Below, in pieces: positions 27,338-35,890 of a stretch of 64,000 nucleotides of DNA. The notes beneath the pieces were generated by a model. That model saw only the letters and a list, made by a program, of their open reading frames with translations. It had not been told where the DNA came from and made no database searches. The stretch's first letter is position 1, and the number at the start of each line of letters is the position of its first letter. The stretch is taken from assembly GCA_965230525.1 (NCBI GenBank), contig OZ246008.1, forward strand, positions 1,612,001 to 1,676,000, read 5' to 3'. This DNA is from GCA-002733465 sp965230525. GTDB lineage: Bacteria > Pseudomonadota > Gammaproteobacteria > Enterobacterales > Kangiellaceae. Made by a program: the position numbers and the translations under genes.

Positions 27338-28246
27338 ATGGTGAGAAGAAAAAAAGGCCGAGCGGTCAACGGAATTTTATTACTCGATAAGCCCCAAGGG
27401 TTGTCTTCAAATGCAGCCTTACAACAAGTAAAGAGATTATTTCATGCTGCTAAAGCGGGGCATACTGGCGCGCTCGATCCTCTCGCAACGGGTATGCTGC
27501 CGCTGTGTTTTGGAGAAGCCACCAAATTTTCTCAGTTTTTACTCGATTCTGACAAAGGCTATCGGGTGATTGGTAAACTCGGAGAAAGAACCGACAGTGG
27601 TGATTCTACCGGTGAAATCATAGAAACTAAGCCAGTCGATGTGAGCAAAAGTCAGCTGGAAAAAGCATTAGAAAATTTTCGCGGTGAGATCATGCAAGTG
27701 CCTTCAATGTTTTCGGCGTTAAAACATCAAGGGCAACCTTTATACAAGTACGCTCGCAAAGGCATTGAGATTGAACGTCCAGCTCGGCCTGTCACGGTTT
27801 ATGAATTAGAGTTAATTCGCTTTTCAGAAAACCAAGTCGAGTTATTTATCGAATGCAGCAAAGGGACTTACATTAGAAATATTATTGATGACTTGGGCCA
27901 ACAACTAGGCTGTGGTGCCCATGTTACTATGCTTCATCGCGAGTTTGTTGCCGATTATCCGGTTGATCAAATGGTTACCTTAGAACAACTCGAAGCCGAC
28001 CGCGAACAAGGCTTAAGTCTTGATGGTTATTTGCTACCACTCGACAGTGCGGTTTTATACTTAGACTCGGCCGAGTTAGATTTTGAAAGTGCTAACTATT
28101 TTTGTCATGGTCAGCCGATAAATTATCCAAACTTGAGCGAAGGCGATTTGATTCGAGTTTACGATGAAGAACAACAGTTTTTGGGGATCGCAGAAGTCGA
28201 TGACCAAGACATGCTGGCACCGAAACGAATCGTGGTTAAGCAGTAG
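27338..28246 (+). CDS. truB: tRNA pseudouridine(55) synthase TruB
   Basis: 302 residues. Makes pseudouridine 55 in the T loop of tRNAs. The catalytic segment GHTGALDPLATGMLPL contains the nucleophilic Asp; the GILLLDKP opening and CSKGTYIRNIIDDLG motif are also typical. The C-terminal PUA-like part ends the protein. In many relatives rpsO and pnp follow; here neither is within the next 35 kb, so the cluster is broken after truB. Confidence 0.97.
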   Translation: MVRRKKGRAVNGILLLDKPQGLSSNAALQQVKRLFHAAKAGHTGALDPLATGMLPLCFGEATKFSQFLLDSDKGYRVIGKLGERTDSGDSTGEIIETKPVDVSKSQLEKALENFRGEIMQVPSMFSALKHQGQPLYKYARKGIEIERPARPVTVYELELIRFSENQVELFIECSKGTYIRNIIDDLGQQLGCGAHVTMLHREFVADYPVDQMVTLEQLEADREQGLSLDGYLLPLDSAVLYLDSAELDFESANYFCHGQPINYPNLSEGDLIRVYDEEQQFLGIAEVDDQDMLAPKRIVVKQ

Positions 28247-28433
28247 CGCTGTTTAGGTTTGTTGAATCGATAGACAAAAGCCCAGCCAACCAAAGAGACC
28301 ACGAGTTAAACCGCCCTGCCTGATTCCAGTGCTCAAATTAGCGATTGCCAGATGACTCTGTTAGGATTTGAGTCGAACTCACTTAACCCATGTCCATTCA
28401 ACTCTTTTTTGCTAATTTTTCAAGAGGTGTCAT

Positions 28434-28850
28434 TTGAATCAGTCTGCTATTTTTTTACCTGTATTGACCCAGATAGGTTTAACTCTGTTTGTGTTTATTC
28501 TGTTGGCCATACGAAAGTCTGCGGCGGTAAAAGCAGGCGGAGTGGATCGGCAAAAAGCGGCACTTGATAACAGTGCTTGGAATAAAGAAGTTGTTCAGGT
28601 TTCTAACAATATCGCCAATCAATTTCAAACCCCGGTGCTGTTCTATATTCTTGCAATCTATTTTTATTCGGTTGCTGCGGTGTCAACGCTGGTTCTTGGT
28701 TTAGCATGGTTCTATGTGGCGTCTCGTTTGGTGCATGCTTACGTTCATGTAACGTCTAATTACATTCCTTTGCGTTTGGCTAGTTTTACTCTGGGTGTGT
28801 TGTCTTTGCTGGTGCTAACAGTGATTGGTTTTATCGGCCTACTGGTTTAA
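28434..28850 (+). CDS. MAPEG family membrane protein
   Basis: 138 residues with about four transmembrane helices (roughly 6-26, 65-85, 88-105, 117-137). The pattern of a polar loop with NQFQTPVLFYIL after the first helix and a RLVHAYVHVTSN stretch is that of bacterial MAPEG proteins, relatives of microsomal glutathione S-transferase. Substrate unknown. The start is TTG at 28434 with AGAGG 6 bases upstream; a later ATG is absent. Same strand as the acetyltransferase gene but 57 bases apart. Confidence 0.85.
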   Translation: MNQSAIFLPVLTQIGLTLFVFILLAIRKSAAVKAGGVDRQKAALDNSAWNKEVVQVSNNIANQFQTPVLFYILAIYFYSVAAVSTLVLGLAWFYVASRLVHAYVHVTSNYIPLRLASFTLGVLSLLVLTVIGFIGLLV

Positions 28851-28907
28851 ATTATTGACACAAGACTTGATGGATTGGCGTTAGGTAAATGAATGAGCTA
28901 AAAACAG

Positions 28908-29438
28908 ATGAAAAGTACCGGACAAGCCTTTGATAGCCTGACAGCAGAGCGACGTGCTCAACGACAGCATTGTCATGATATATGTCGGTTGTTTAATCGC
29001 TCGCCGAGCAAAGGTAATTTGAAAAAACTAGAAGCGCTGTTTGCCAAATCGGGCAATGAATTGCGGATCGAACAAGGATTTTATTGTGATTACGGCAACA
29101 AAATATCTATCGGCGACCGAGTATATTTCAATATTAACTGTACTTTATTAGACGCTGGTCACATTTCAATTGGTAACGATGTATTAGTTGGACCCAATGT
29201 TCAAGTGCTCACCGTAAATCACCCTCTTTCTGCCACCGAGCGCTTAACTAAGGCTTCATATGTAAAAGATGTGTCGATAGCTGACAACGTTTGGATCGGC
29301 GCGGGAGTGATTATTCTGCCTGGTGTTTCAGTAGGTACTAACTCGGTGATTGCGGCGGGTAGTGTGGTCACCAAAGATGTTGCGGCAAATACCTTAGTTG
29401 CTGGCAATCCAGCGAGTTATATAAAAATACTGAGTTAA
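28908..29438 (+). CDS. Sugar O-acetyltransferase (maltose/galactoside acetyltransferase type)
   Basis: 176 residues. N-terminal alpha-helical Mac-like region, then left-handed beta-helix hexapeptide repeats (ISIGDRVYF, ISIGNDVLVGPNVQVL, VSIADNVWIGAGVIILPGVSVGTNSVIAAGSVV). The catalytic His is the one in TVNHPL, as in LacA/Maa. Acetyl-CoA donor; acceptor sugar not determined. The C-terminus NPASYIKIL is close to the usual ending. Not in a sugar operon. Confidence 0.88.
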   Translation: MKSTGQAFDSLTAERRAQRQHCHDICRLFNRSPSKGNLKKLEALFAKSGNELRIEQGFYCDYGNKISIGDRVYFNINCTLLDAGHISIGNDVLVGPNVQVLTVNHPLSATERLTKASYVKDVSIADNVWIGAGVIILPGVSVGTNSVIAAGSVVTKDVAANTLVAGNPASYIKILS

Positions 29439-29465
29439 GGTTTTGCCCAGTTGCGTGCTTTTGAG

Positions 29466-29496
29466 TTGATTTTCGCGTTGTGTAGAAGCCTATAAT
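29466..29496 (+). promoter_or_regulatory. Possible promoter of the BlaI-like regulator gene
   Basis: A perfect TATAAT at 29491-29496 with TTGATT at 29466-29471, spacer 19, longer than ideal. The candidate operators at 29507-29529 and 29574-29585 sit at and downstream of the predicted start. Confidence 0.4.
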
Positions 29497-29506
29497 CAAC
29501 TACTAG

Positions 29507-29529
29507 CAAGTTGTGATAATTGTAACTTG
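29507..29529. promoter_or_regulatory. Inverted repeat, possible regulator operator
   Basis: CAAGTT (29507-29512) and AACTTG (29524-29529), perfect 6-base arms spaced by 11 bases, placed just downstream of the TATAAT at 29491. Operator role is inferred from position before a BlaI-type regulator gene. Confidence 0.4.
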
Positions 29530-29573
29530 TTGTTGATTGGGTTGACTTTGCACGATAATCCGAGTAACTTCGA

Positions 29574-29585
29574 TTACAACTGTAA
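29574..29585. promoter_or_regulatory. TTACAACTGTAA palindrome, BlaI/MecI-type operator candidate
   Basis: Perfect palindrome with 2-base centre that fits the TACANNTGTA core of MecI/BlaI operators. It lies 20-30 bases before the regulator's likely start, inside the leader. Confidence 0.55.
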
Positions 29586-29595
29586 CAGTATTTTA

Positions 29596-30018
29596 ATGGT
29601 ATCCATGAAATCGAATTCAAACAATGACCTGCCTGATCTAAGTCGCACAGAATTACAAATCCTTAATATTCTCTGGAAAAGTAAAGAAGGCCTATCGGTT
29701 CGCGAAGTACATGAGCAAATTAAGGAAACCTTTAATTGGGCTTATTCAACGACTAAAACAACCATGGATCGCATGGTAAAGAAAGGCTTACTTAAGCGTG
29801 ATGACTTTCATGGTGTATTCTTATATCAAGCGCAAATCTCAAAGCCAGCGGGTTTAGCACGGTTATTGAGCTTTTTTATGAACGACTTACTTGAAATGGA
29901 CCAAAGCGCGTTAGTTTCTTTATTTGGTCGTAGCAAGGCACTTTCCGAATCAGAAATTGACGAGCTTGAAGGATTGTTAGAGCAACAAGCTGAAAAGAAA
30001 GAAAAATCTGAAACTTAA
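29596..30018 (+). CDS. BlaI/MecI/CopY family transcriptional repressor
   Basis: About 140 residues from ATG 29596 (or ATG 29605; a longer open frame from 29527 is unlikely to be used). Winged-helix DNA-binding domain: LSRTELQILNILWKSKEGLSVREV...YSTTKTTMDRMVKKGLL, the BlaI hallmark arrangement. The C-terminal dimerisation helix ends Gln/Lys/Glu-rich. In BlaI/BlaR1 systems the repressor is cleaved when the membrane metalloprotease is activated. The M56 protease gene follows 22 bases downstream, so they form a pair. Regulated genes are not visible; no beta-lactamase gene is adjacent. Confidence 0.88.
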   Translation: MVSMKSNSNNDLPDLSRTELQILNILWKSKEGLSVREVHEQIKETFNWAYSTTKTTMDRMVKKGLLKRDDFHGVFLYQAQISKPAGLARLLSFFMNDLLEMDQSALVSLFGRSKALSESEIDELEGLLEQQAEKKEKSET

Positions 30019-30040
30019 TTGAATCGCAGGTACGCTACCG

Positions 30041-31204
30041 ATGGAGCTTTTGCAGTCACTATTTGCAAATTCTGAAGCCATTTTCCGGTTTCTGGTGTTG
30101 AATGGGCTGTATTCAGCAATTCTAGCTTTCTTCGTTCTATGTATTAAACTGATTTACCCCAAAATTCCTCGTACACTTGAATACAGCTTGTGGTGTTTAG
30201 TGTTGGTGCGATTAGTACTTCCTCCAGAGTTTTCAATCAGTTACTCACTGGGGTATATCGGTCATGCTTGGTTAGATGCGGATGTGCCTACGGTACTCAA
30301 TGCTTCTGATTGGTTTAGTCAAATTTCCCAGTCCACTCTTTTTGAACAAGTGAATTTAAAAATGACTTGGTTGAACTTTTTGATCATACTTTGGGCGGTT
30401 TGCTCATCGGTTGTGGCTTATAAGTTTATTTCACTCAAACTGAAGCTTTCGAAATTATTGGCCACGGCACAGCCAGTTGAAGATGCTTGGCTAACAAAGC
30501 AAATTAATTATTGGCGTAGAGAGTTTAAAATTACTCGTCAAATAATTGTGATAGATTCAGATGACTTTTTGTCCCCTTTTACTTTTGCGACTTTCTCTCC
30601 AGTTATATTTATACCTCGACAGCTTCTGCAAGAAGGCAATCGTGCGGTTTTGGGGCCTATTATCGCCCATGAGTTGGCGCACGTTAAACGCCTCGATGCA
30701 GCATGGCTATTATTCCAAAATATTATTCAGATCTTCTATTGTTTAAACCCAATAGTTTGGTTAGCGGTTAGACGTCTTAATTCGCTGCGAGAAGAAATCT
30801 GTGATCAAAAAGTTCTTAACGCAAAATCGATTTCTAGCGAGCAGTATGGGAAAAGTTTACTGCATGTTTTGCGGCTTAATATTGGGCGAAAGTCACCTGA
30901 ATTATTTGCGACTTTTTTTCTCAGTCACAAGAAAGTTTTTACTAAACGAATTGCTGCAATTGGCAGAAATCGAACCTTCGGTGGAAAAATGATATATCAG
31001 TATCTAACCGTTATTGCTTGTGCATTATTTTTCTTGCCACTTAGTTGGCAACCGGCAATTGTTCCTGCGGTGGTAACACCACAAGAAATAATAGCGAAAC
31101 AGGAATCTCCTTTTCCTGATCATATTAGAAAAGATTTTCAAGCGCCCGTTTTACTCAAAGAAAACAAACAAAACAAAACCTCGGAAGAGCTAGAAATTAA
31201 CTAA
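30041..31204 (+). CDS. M56 family membrane metallopeptidase (BlaR1-like), without sensor domain
   Basis: 387 residues. Membrane helices about 15-40, 48-60, 110-130 and one after the catalytic part (about 315-335). Zinc motif HELAH at 210-214 with the third-ligand region REEICDQ (about 250-256), as in BlaR1/MecR1. BlaR1 has a C-terminal penicillin-binding domain of about 250 residues; here only some 50 residues follow the last helix, so beta-lactam sensing is unlikely and another trigger is expected. The paired repressor gene is immediately upstream. Convergent with dut, 8 bases apart, with no terminator between. Confidence 0.88.
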   Translation: MELLQSLFANSEAIFRFLVLNGLYSAILAFFVLCIKLIYPKIPRTLEYSLWCLVLVRLVLPPEFSISYSLGYIGHAWLDADVPTVLNASDWFSQISQSTLFEQVNLKMTWLNFLIILWAVCSSVVAYKFISLKLKLSKLLATAQPVEDAWLTKQINYWRREFKITRQIIVIDSDDFLSPFTFATFSPVIFIPRQLLQEGNRAVLGPIIAHELAHVKRLDAAWLLFQNIIQIFYCLNPIVWLAVRRLNSLREEICDQKVLNAKSISSEQYGKSLLHVLRLNIGRKSPELFATFFLSHKKVFTKRIAAIGRNRTFGGKMIYQYLTVIACALFFLPLSWQPAIVPAVVTPQEIIAKQESPFPDHIRKDFQAPVLLKENKQNKTSEELEIN

Positions 31205-31212
31205 TTTGTATA

Positions 31213-31668
31213 TTAGCTTCTTCCCGAGTGGCCAAAGCCACCTTCACCTCGGTCACTTGTATCAAAATCTTCAACGACTTTAAATTTTGCCATCACTACT
31301 GGCAGAAATACTAATTGTGCCATGCGATCACCAGGATTAATTTCAAACGCGGTGTCACTGCGATTCCAACAAGAGATAAAAATTTGACCTTGGTAATCTG
31401 AGTCAATTAGTCCAACGAGATTGCCAAGTACTATGCCATGCTTATGCCCTAATCCAGAACGCGGTAAAATGGTTGCTGCCAAACTCGGATCGGCGATGTG
31501 GATCGCAATACCTGTCGGAATTAATTTCGTCTCTCCGGGCTGCAAGCTGATACTAGCATCAATACACGCTCGCAAGTCCATACCTGCTGAGCCAGGCGTT
31601 GCATAATCAGGTAATGGAAATTCGTTACCAATTCGCGGGTCTAAAATTTTTAACTCAATGTCTTTCAT
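31213..31668 (-). CDS. dut: Deoxyuridine 5'-triphosphate nucleotidohydrolase
   Basis: 151 residues with all five trimeric dUTPase motifs: PGSAGMDL, PRSGLGHKHG, GLIDSDYQG, GDRMAQLVF and the C-terminal DRGEGGFGHSG arm that closes over the substrate. Hydrolyses dUTP to dUMP and diphosphate, keeping uracil out of DNA and feeding dTMP synthesis. Minus strand; in some gammaproteobacteria dut sits next to coaBC, here it does not. Confidence 0.97.
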   Translation of the reverse strand: MKDIELKILDPRIGNEFPLPDYATPGSAGMDLRACIDASISLQPGETKLIPTGIAIHIADPSLAATILPRSGLGHKHGIVLGNLVGLIDSDYQGQIFISCWNRSDTAFEINPGDRMAQLVFLPVVMAKFKVVEDFDTSDRGEGGFGHSGRS

Positions 31669-31745
31669 TATTTTGCTCTTATTGGGTGAGAGGGATTGAC
31701 GTGTATATTAATCTTTTAATTGTGTATACGCCTATTAAAATGAGG

Positions 31746-32549
31746 CTAAAACTTTTCTCGTTTTATCATTTCATAGGCCGATTGAATTTCTTGTGATTTT
31801 TCTGTTGCCACTTTGACCATTTCTTCAGGCATGCCTTTCGCAACCAACTTATCCGGGTGATGTTGTGACATCAATTTTCGATAAGCTTTTTTAACCTCCG
31901 GATTGCTGGCGCTCATATCTAAACCAAGTACTTTATAGGCTTGTTCCAATGTGGGGCCAGACTGATTGCGTGAAGCGCCAGAACCTCCTTGGTGAAAAGA
32001 TTGTTGGGCTTTGACCATTTCAACCAAGCGATCGAGGTGCGCAGGGGAAATTCGAAAAGCTTGACCAATTTGATACAAAATTTCTCGCTCAGATGGGCTA
32101 ACATCGCCATCGGCAGTGGCTGCTAAGATTTGAATTTCCAAAAACATTTGAATAAGGCTGGGTTTTCGTACGCAATGTTGAATCAATGATTGCAAACTAC
32201 TATTTAAATCAAAGTCTTGGGACTTACCTTGGCCAAAAGCCGCAATCGCTTCTTGTCGCTTGTATTCATCTAGACCAAGTTGCGCCATGACCTGTTCTGC
32301 GGTGGCAATTTCTTGCTTGCTAACCACGCCATCCGCTTTGGCAATATGCCCCATGACCGCGAAAGTGCTGGTAAAGAATATTCGCTGCGTTTCAGCAGGG
32401 TCAGCATGGCCAAAAATTTGGTCGAAATTTTGGTTGAGACCGCGATCAAACCGATGCCCAATCCAAACGCCAATAATCAAGCCAATCAAGTTGAGCAGCA
32501 AAAAACCCAAAAAACCGCCAATGAGTTTGCCCCAGATATTTAATTTCAA
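31746..32549 (-). CDS. djlA: Co-chaperone DjlA
   Basis: 267 residues: N-terminal transmembrane helix (about 7-28), a TerB-like alpha-helical domain (about 55-180) and a C-terminal J domain with HPD (YRKLMSQHHPDKLVAKG near 224-240). DjlA is the inner-membrane J protein that stimulates DnaK ATPase and is linked to stress signalling. The Gly-rich linker before the J domain is short. The gene stands alone between dut and the retropepsin gene. Confidence 0.95.
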   Translation of the reverse strand: MKLNIWGKLIGGFLGFLLLNLIGLIIGVWIGHRFDRGLNQNFDQIFGHADPAETQRIFFTSTFAVMGHIAKADGVVSKQEIATAEQVMAQLGLDEYKRQEAIAAFGQGKSQDFDLNSSLQSLIQHCVRKPSLIQMFLEIQILAATADGDVSPSEREILYQIGQAFRISPAHLDRLVEMVKAQQSFHQGGSGASRNQSGPTLEQAYKVLGLDMSASNPEVKKAYRKLMSQHHPDKLVAKGMPEEMVKVATEKSQEIQSAYEMIKREKF

Positions 32550-32670
32550 GCTAAAAATTCCAATTCTGATTAATGAAAAATGTCAATCTATTACTATGCG
32601 GTCAAATTGTATCATTTTCAATCTTAAGACATAGCAATACTTATCCTTGATCGGGTGGGATAAGTGCTCA

Positions 32671-33861
32671 TTAGTAACTCAAATGTAATCGGTTTTGCTG
32701 GTAGTCGATGCGAAATTCGAACCGGCTAAGAAAATCCATACCTAATAAACCATCAAAATTAGGATTGTCAGAGAGTTTCATGACGAGCACCAATGCATTG
32801 TCAATTTGAAAGTCTGCAACACTTAACTGTTGCATTTGATAAAGCTTGGTAAAGGCAAAGCCGTTCGCTGTTTCCGCATGACCGGAAATTTTCAAGTCAG
32901 TCACACCCTCAGTCATATGCCGCAAAACCTGAATTGCATTTGGTGACAACACCGTTCGGCTCGCACCAGTATCAAGCATTAAATTTAACGAGTGTTCCTG
33001 ATTGAATGTGACTTGCACTATAAAGTGATTGCCCATTTTTTGTAGTGGAATTCCACTTTCTGAACTCTGGTTAACCGCCATGGTTTGGCTTAACCGCTTA
33101 TTAAGCTGAGCGATAGTGACTAAGTTGTCGACATCGGGAGGCACCCGACCAATCAAGTTTTCAGCAACTGCATACTCACCCACTAACAAGTGATGGCGAA
33201 CCAGTGCAGTTATTACTTCTACATTGTTGGGTTGCTTTTCGTTAGCGAGGTTCATCACTGCCGTGAATGTATCGATTGGGATCAAATGATTTTCGGAAAA
33301 GTACTGCTGTCTAACATAGTCAATCAACACGTCAATTTCGGCTTGGAACATGTCGAGTCGCTCTTCATTGATGGCTGATTGTTGTGCAGAAAAAAGCGAT
33401 TCTAGCGCGGCTATAAAGTCAGATGTATAAAAAATGTGGGCTTTGGCTAATAAATGTTGCCTAGAGCTTTCGCTGAGGGTCAATTGTTCCAGCGCATTGT
33501 TAAAAGAAGTAAACGATGTCCAATGATTTAATCGTGAAAGGTCTTGAGGCAAAATATGACGAGTCCGGTCAAGCTGAGTGATAAGTTTTGCGGAAGCCGG
33601 TTGGTCGAGATCGGTCTGGTAGCTAATATCACATTGCTCAGTGTTGGTTGCATTGCGATCAATGAAAGTTTGCGAGTTATCTGAACGGTCGGAATGTGGC
33701 TCGAGCATTTTGCCTGAGTGATGACCGACTCCGCATTCGGAGTGTGTTAACTTAGATTGGTCGACTGCAGGCCGGGATTTGTTAGAAAACCAAGCACTGG
33801 TGGTAGCAACGCCGATTAATATCCCCACTAACAACACAAAGAATATTCGATTGTTAGACAT
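32671..33861 (-). CDS. Membrane-anchored retropepsin-like aspartic protease
   Basis: 396 residues. One N-terminal transmembrane helix (about 7-25) followed by a long linker and a helical region (about 95-260) and a C-terminal retropepsin-fold domain: LMLDTGASRTVLS with the catalytic DTGAS, and the second conserved hydrophobic-hydrophobic-Gly element near FDGLLGMDFLSRFEFRID. Proteins of this type are dimeric aspartic proteases of the bacterial clan AA. A second, smaller member lies at 41686-42378. Substrate unknown. Confidence 0.85.
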   Translation of the reverse strand: MSNNRIFFVLLVGILIGVATTSAWFSNKSRPAVDQSKLTHSECGVGHHSGKMLEPHSDRSDNSQTFIDRNATNTEQCDISYQTDLDQPASAKLITQLDRTRHILPQDLSRLNHWTSFTSFNNALEQLTLSESSRQHLLAKAHIFYTSDFIAALESLFSAQQSAINEERLDMFQAEIDVLIDYVRQQYFSENHLIPIDTFTAVMNLANEKQPNNVEVITALVRHHLLVGEYAVAENLIGRVPPDVDNLVTIAQLNKRLSQTMAVNQSSESGIPLQKMGNHFIVQVTFNQEHSLNLMLDTGASRTVLSPNAIQVLRHMTEGVTDLKISGHAETANGFAFTKLYQMQQLSVADFQIDNALVLVMKLSDNPNFDGLLGMDFLSRFEFRIDYQQNRLHLSY

Positions 33862-34044
33862 TTTACTTTTCCCTGGTAGGTCAACACGATTTGATTCTAG
33901 CCAATAGTGCCTGAGATATCTGATGATTGCCTTTATTTACCCAAAATTCAATCATTTTGTGAATCACTTGATCTGAGACTTGAGCGTTTATATTAGTCGG
34001 CCGGAAAATTTGCAGGGTTTTACCCCATATAACTACCGATTATG

Positions 34045-34073
34045 GCGACAGCCTGCAGCTAATTCGATACAAT
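34045..34073 (+). promoter_or_regulatory. Weak candidate promoter of glyA
   Basis: GCGACA (34045-34050), 17-base spacer, TACAAT (34068-34073). The -35 half matches only 4 of 6. No riboswitch-like structure was recognised in the 285-base leader region. Confidence 0.35.
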
Positions 34074-34146
34074 AGCGCCATTTTTCACTTAAGCCAAAAA
34101 CGCGTCACTGTGGACCGTTTTATCCAATACCAAGGAATACAACAAT

Positions 34147-35400
34147 ATGCTTCATAACAAACAATCGCTCGCAGAATATGACGCGGAATTATGGGACTCG
34201 ATCCAAGCCGAAAAAAAACGCCAAGAACAGCATATTGAACTGATTGCCTCAGAAAATTATACCAGTGCAAGAGTTATGGCGGCGCAAGGTTCGGTGCTTA
34301 CCAACAAGTATGCAGAGGGTTATCCGGCAAAGCGTTACTACGGTGGTTGTGAATACGTTGATGTCACTGAGCAGCTAGCAATTGACCGAGTTAAAGCGCT
34401 TTTTGGAGCAGATTACGCTAACGTTCAGCCTCACTCGGGGTCTCAGGCCAACTCAGCTGTTTATATGGCATTGCTAAATCCGGGTGATACCGTGCTCGGT
34501 ATGAACCTCAATGAAGGTGGCCATTTGACTCACGGCTCACCCGTCAATTTTTCAGGAAAAATTTATAAGTCGGTTCAGTATGGACTAGACAAAGATGGCT
34601 ATATTGATTTTGAACAAGTTGAAGCATTGGCATTAGAGCACAAACCTAAAATGATTCTGGGCGGTTTTTCCGCTTATTCGCGCAGTGTTGATTGGGCCAA
34701 ATTTAGAGAAATTGCTGATAAAGTGGGCGCTTATTTTATGGTTGATATGGCGCACGTGGCGGGACTAGTTGCCGCCGGACTCTATCCTAACCCAGTGCCA
34801 CATGCGGACGTTGTGACTTCAACCACTCACAAAACCTTAGCGGGACCGCGCGGAGGTATCATTCTTGCGAGAGAAAACGAAGCTCTTACCAAAAAATTTA
34901 ATTCAGCTGTTTTTCCCGGTAGCCAAGGCGGCCCTTTAATGCACATTATTGCGGCCAAAGCGGTTGCATTCAAAGAAGCGTTAGGTGACGAATTTAAACA
35001 AACACAAGCGCAAGTGTTAATTAACTCAAAAGCAATGGTTGAAGTGCTACAAAAGCGAGGCTTTAAAATTGTTTCTGGCGGTACTGACAACCATTTATTC
35101 CTAATTGACTTAATTGACAAAGATATTACCGGAAAAGATGCTGAGGCAGCCCTCGGGGCAGCGTTTATCACGGTAAACAAAAACACCGTTCCCAACGAAC
35201 CGCGCTCTCCATTTGTAACCAGTGGGTTACGTATGGGTACGCCAGCGATTACGACGCGTGGGATGAAAGAAGCGGAAGCTTCACAACTAGCTGAGTGGAT
35301 TTGCGATATTCTTGACGATATTGAAAATCAACAAACCATTGCAGAAGTGAAGTCAAAAGTTCTTGAGCTAACCGCCAAGTTTCCGGTTTACATCGACTAA
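34147..35400 (+). CDS. glyA: Serine hydroxymethyltransferase
   Basis: 417 residues. Interconverts serine and glycine with tetrahydrofolate, supplying one-carbon units. PLP-binding K229 in TSTTHKTLAGP; N-terminal HIELIASENY, the PHSGSQAN segment and GLRMGTPAITTRG are all present. AAGGA lies 12 bases before the ATG. It precedes nrdR by 25 bases, the frequent gammaproteobacterial glyA-nrdR-rib arrangement. Confidence 0.98.
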   Translation: MLHNKQSLAEYDAELWDSIQAEKKRQEQHIELIASENYTSARVMAAQGSVLTNKYAEGYPAKRYYGGCEYVDVTEQLAIDRVKALFGADYANVQPHSGSQANSAVYMALLNPGDTVLGMNLNEGGHLTHGSPVNFSGKIYKSVQYGLDKDGYIDFEQVEALALEHKPKMILGGFSAYSRSVDWAKFREIADKVGAYFMVDMAHVAGLVAAGLYPNPVPHADVVTSTTHKTLAGPRGGIILARENEALTKKFNSAVFPGSQGGPLMHIIAAKAVAFKEALGDEFKQTQAQVLINSKAMVEVLQKRGFKIVSGGTDNHLFLIDLIDKDITGKDAEAALGAAFITVNKNTVPNEPRSPFVTSGLRMGTPAITTRGMKEAEASQLAEWICDILDDIENQQTIAEVKSKVLELTAKFPVYID

Positions 35401-35425
35401 CTTTAACACGACTATAGGCGATACC

Positions 35426-35881
35426 ATGCACTGTCCGTTTTGCTCGTTTCAAGACACCAAAGTTATTGACTCTCGATTAGTCGCCGAAGGTGGACAAGTT
35501 CGGCGAAGACGAGAATGCATCGAGTGCGGTGAGCGCTTTACTACCTTTGAAACAGCTGAGCTGGTAATGCCTAAGGTGATTAAAGGCGATGGTAGTCGTC
35601 AGCCGTTTGATGATAATAAGCTTAAAGCCGGTATTTTAAGAGCAGTTGAAAAAAGACCAGTTTCGGTGGAAGCAGTGGAAGAGTCGATTATTGCCATTCA
35701 GTCGAAATTGCGAGGAATGGGCGAACGAGAAGTAAAAGCAACCGTGATTGGCGAATTGGTAATGGATGCGCTTCGCAAACTCGACCAAGTTGCTTTTGTG
35801 CGGTTTGCTTCGGTTTATCGTCGTTTTAAAGACGTTAGTGATTTCAGAGAAGAAATTGAACGTCTTGAATCAAAAGACTGA
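35426..35881 (+). CDS. nrdR: Transcriptional repressor NrdR
   Basis: 151 residues: zinc ribbon with C3, C6, C31 and C34 (CPFC ... CIEC), then an ATP-cone domain (about 45-140, VIKGDGSRQPFDDNKL). Senses dATP/ATP and represses ribonucleotide reductase operons. No NrdR box search could be made across the genome. Head of the riboflavin genes: ribD starts 9 bases later. Confidence 0.98.
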   Translation: MHCPFCSFQDTKVIDSRLVAEGGQVRRRRECIECGERFTTFETAELVMPKVIKGDGSRQPFDDNKLKAGILRAVEKRPVSVEAVEESIIAIQSKLRGMGEREVKATVIGELVMDALRKLDQVAFVRFASVYRRFKDVSDFREEIERLESKD

Positions 35882-35890
35882 TTTAACCAC

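Noticed and set aside
29527..29595. Longer start for the BlaI-like regulator
   Set aside because: Would place an operator-like palindrome within coding sequence and precedes the family N-terminus.
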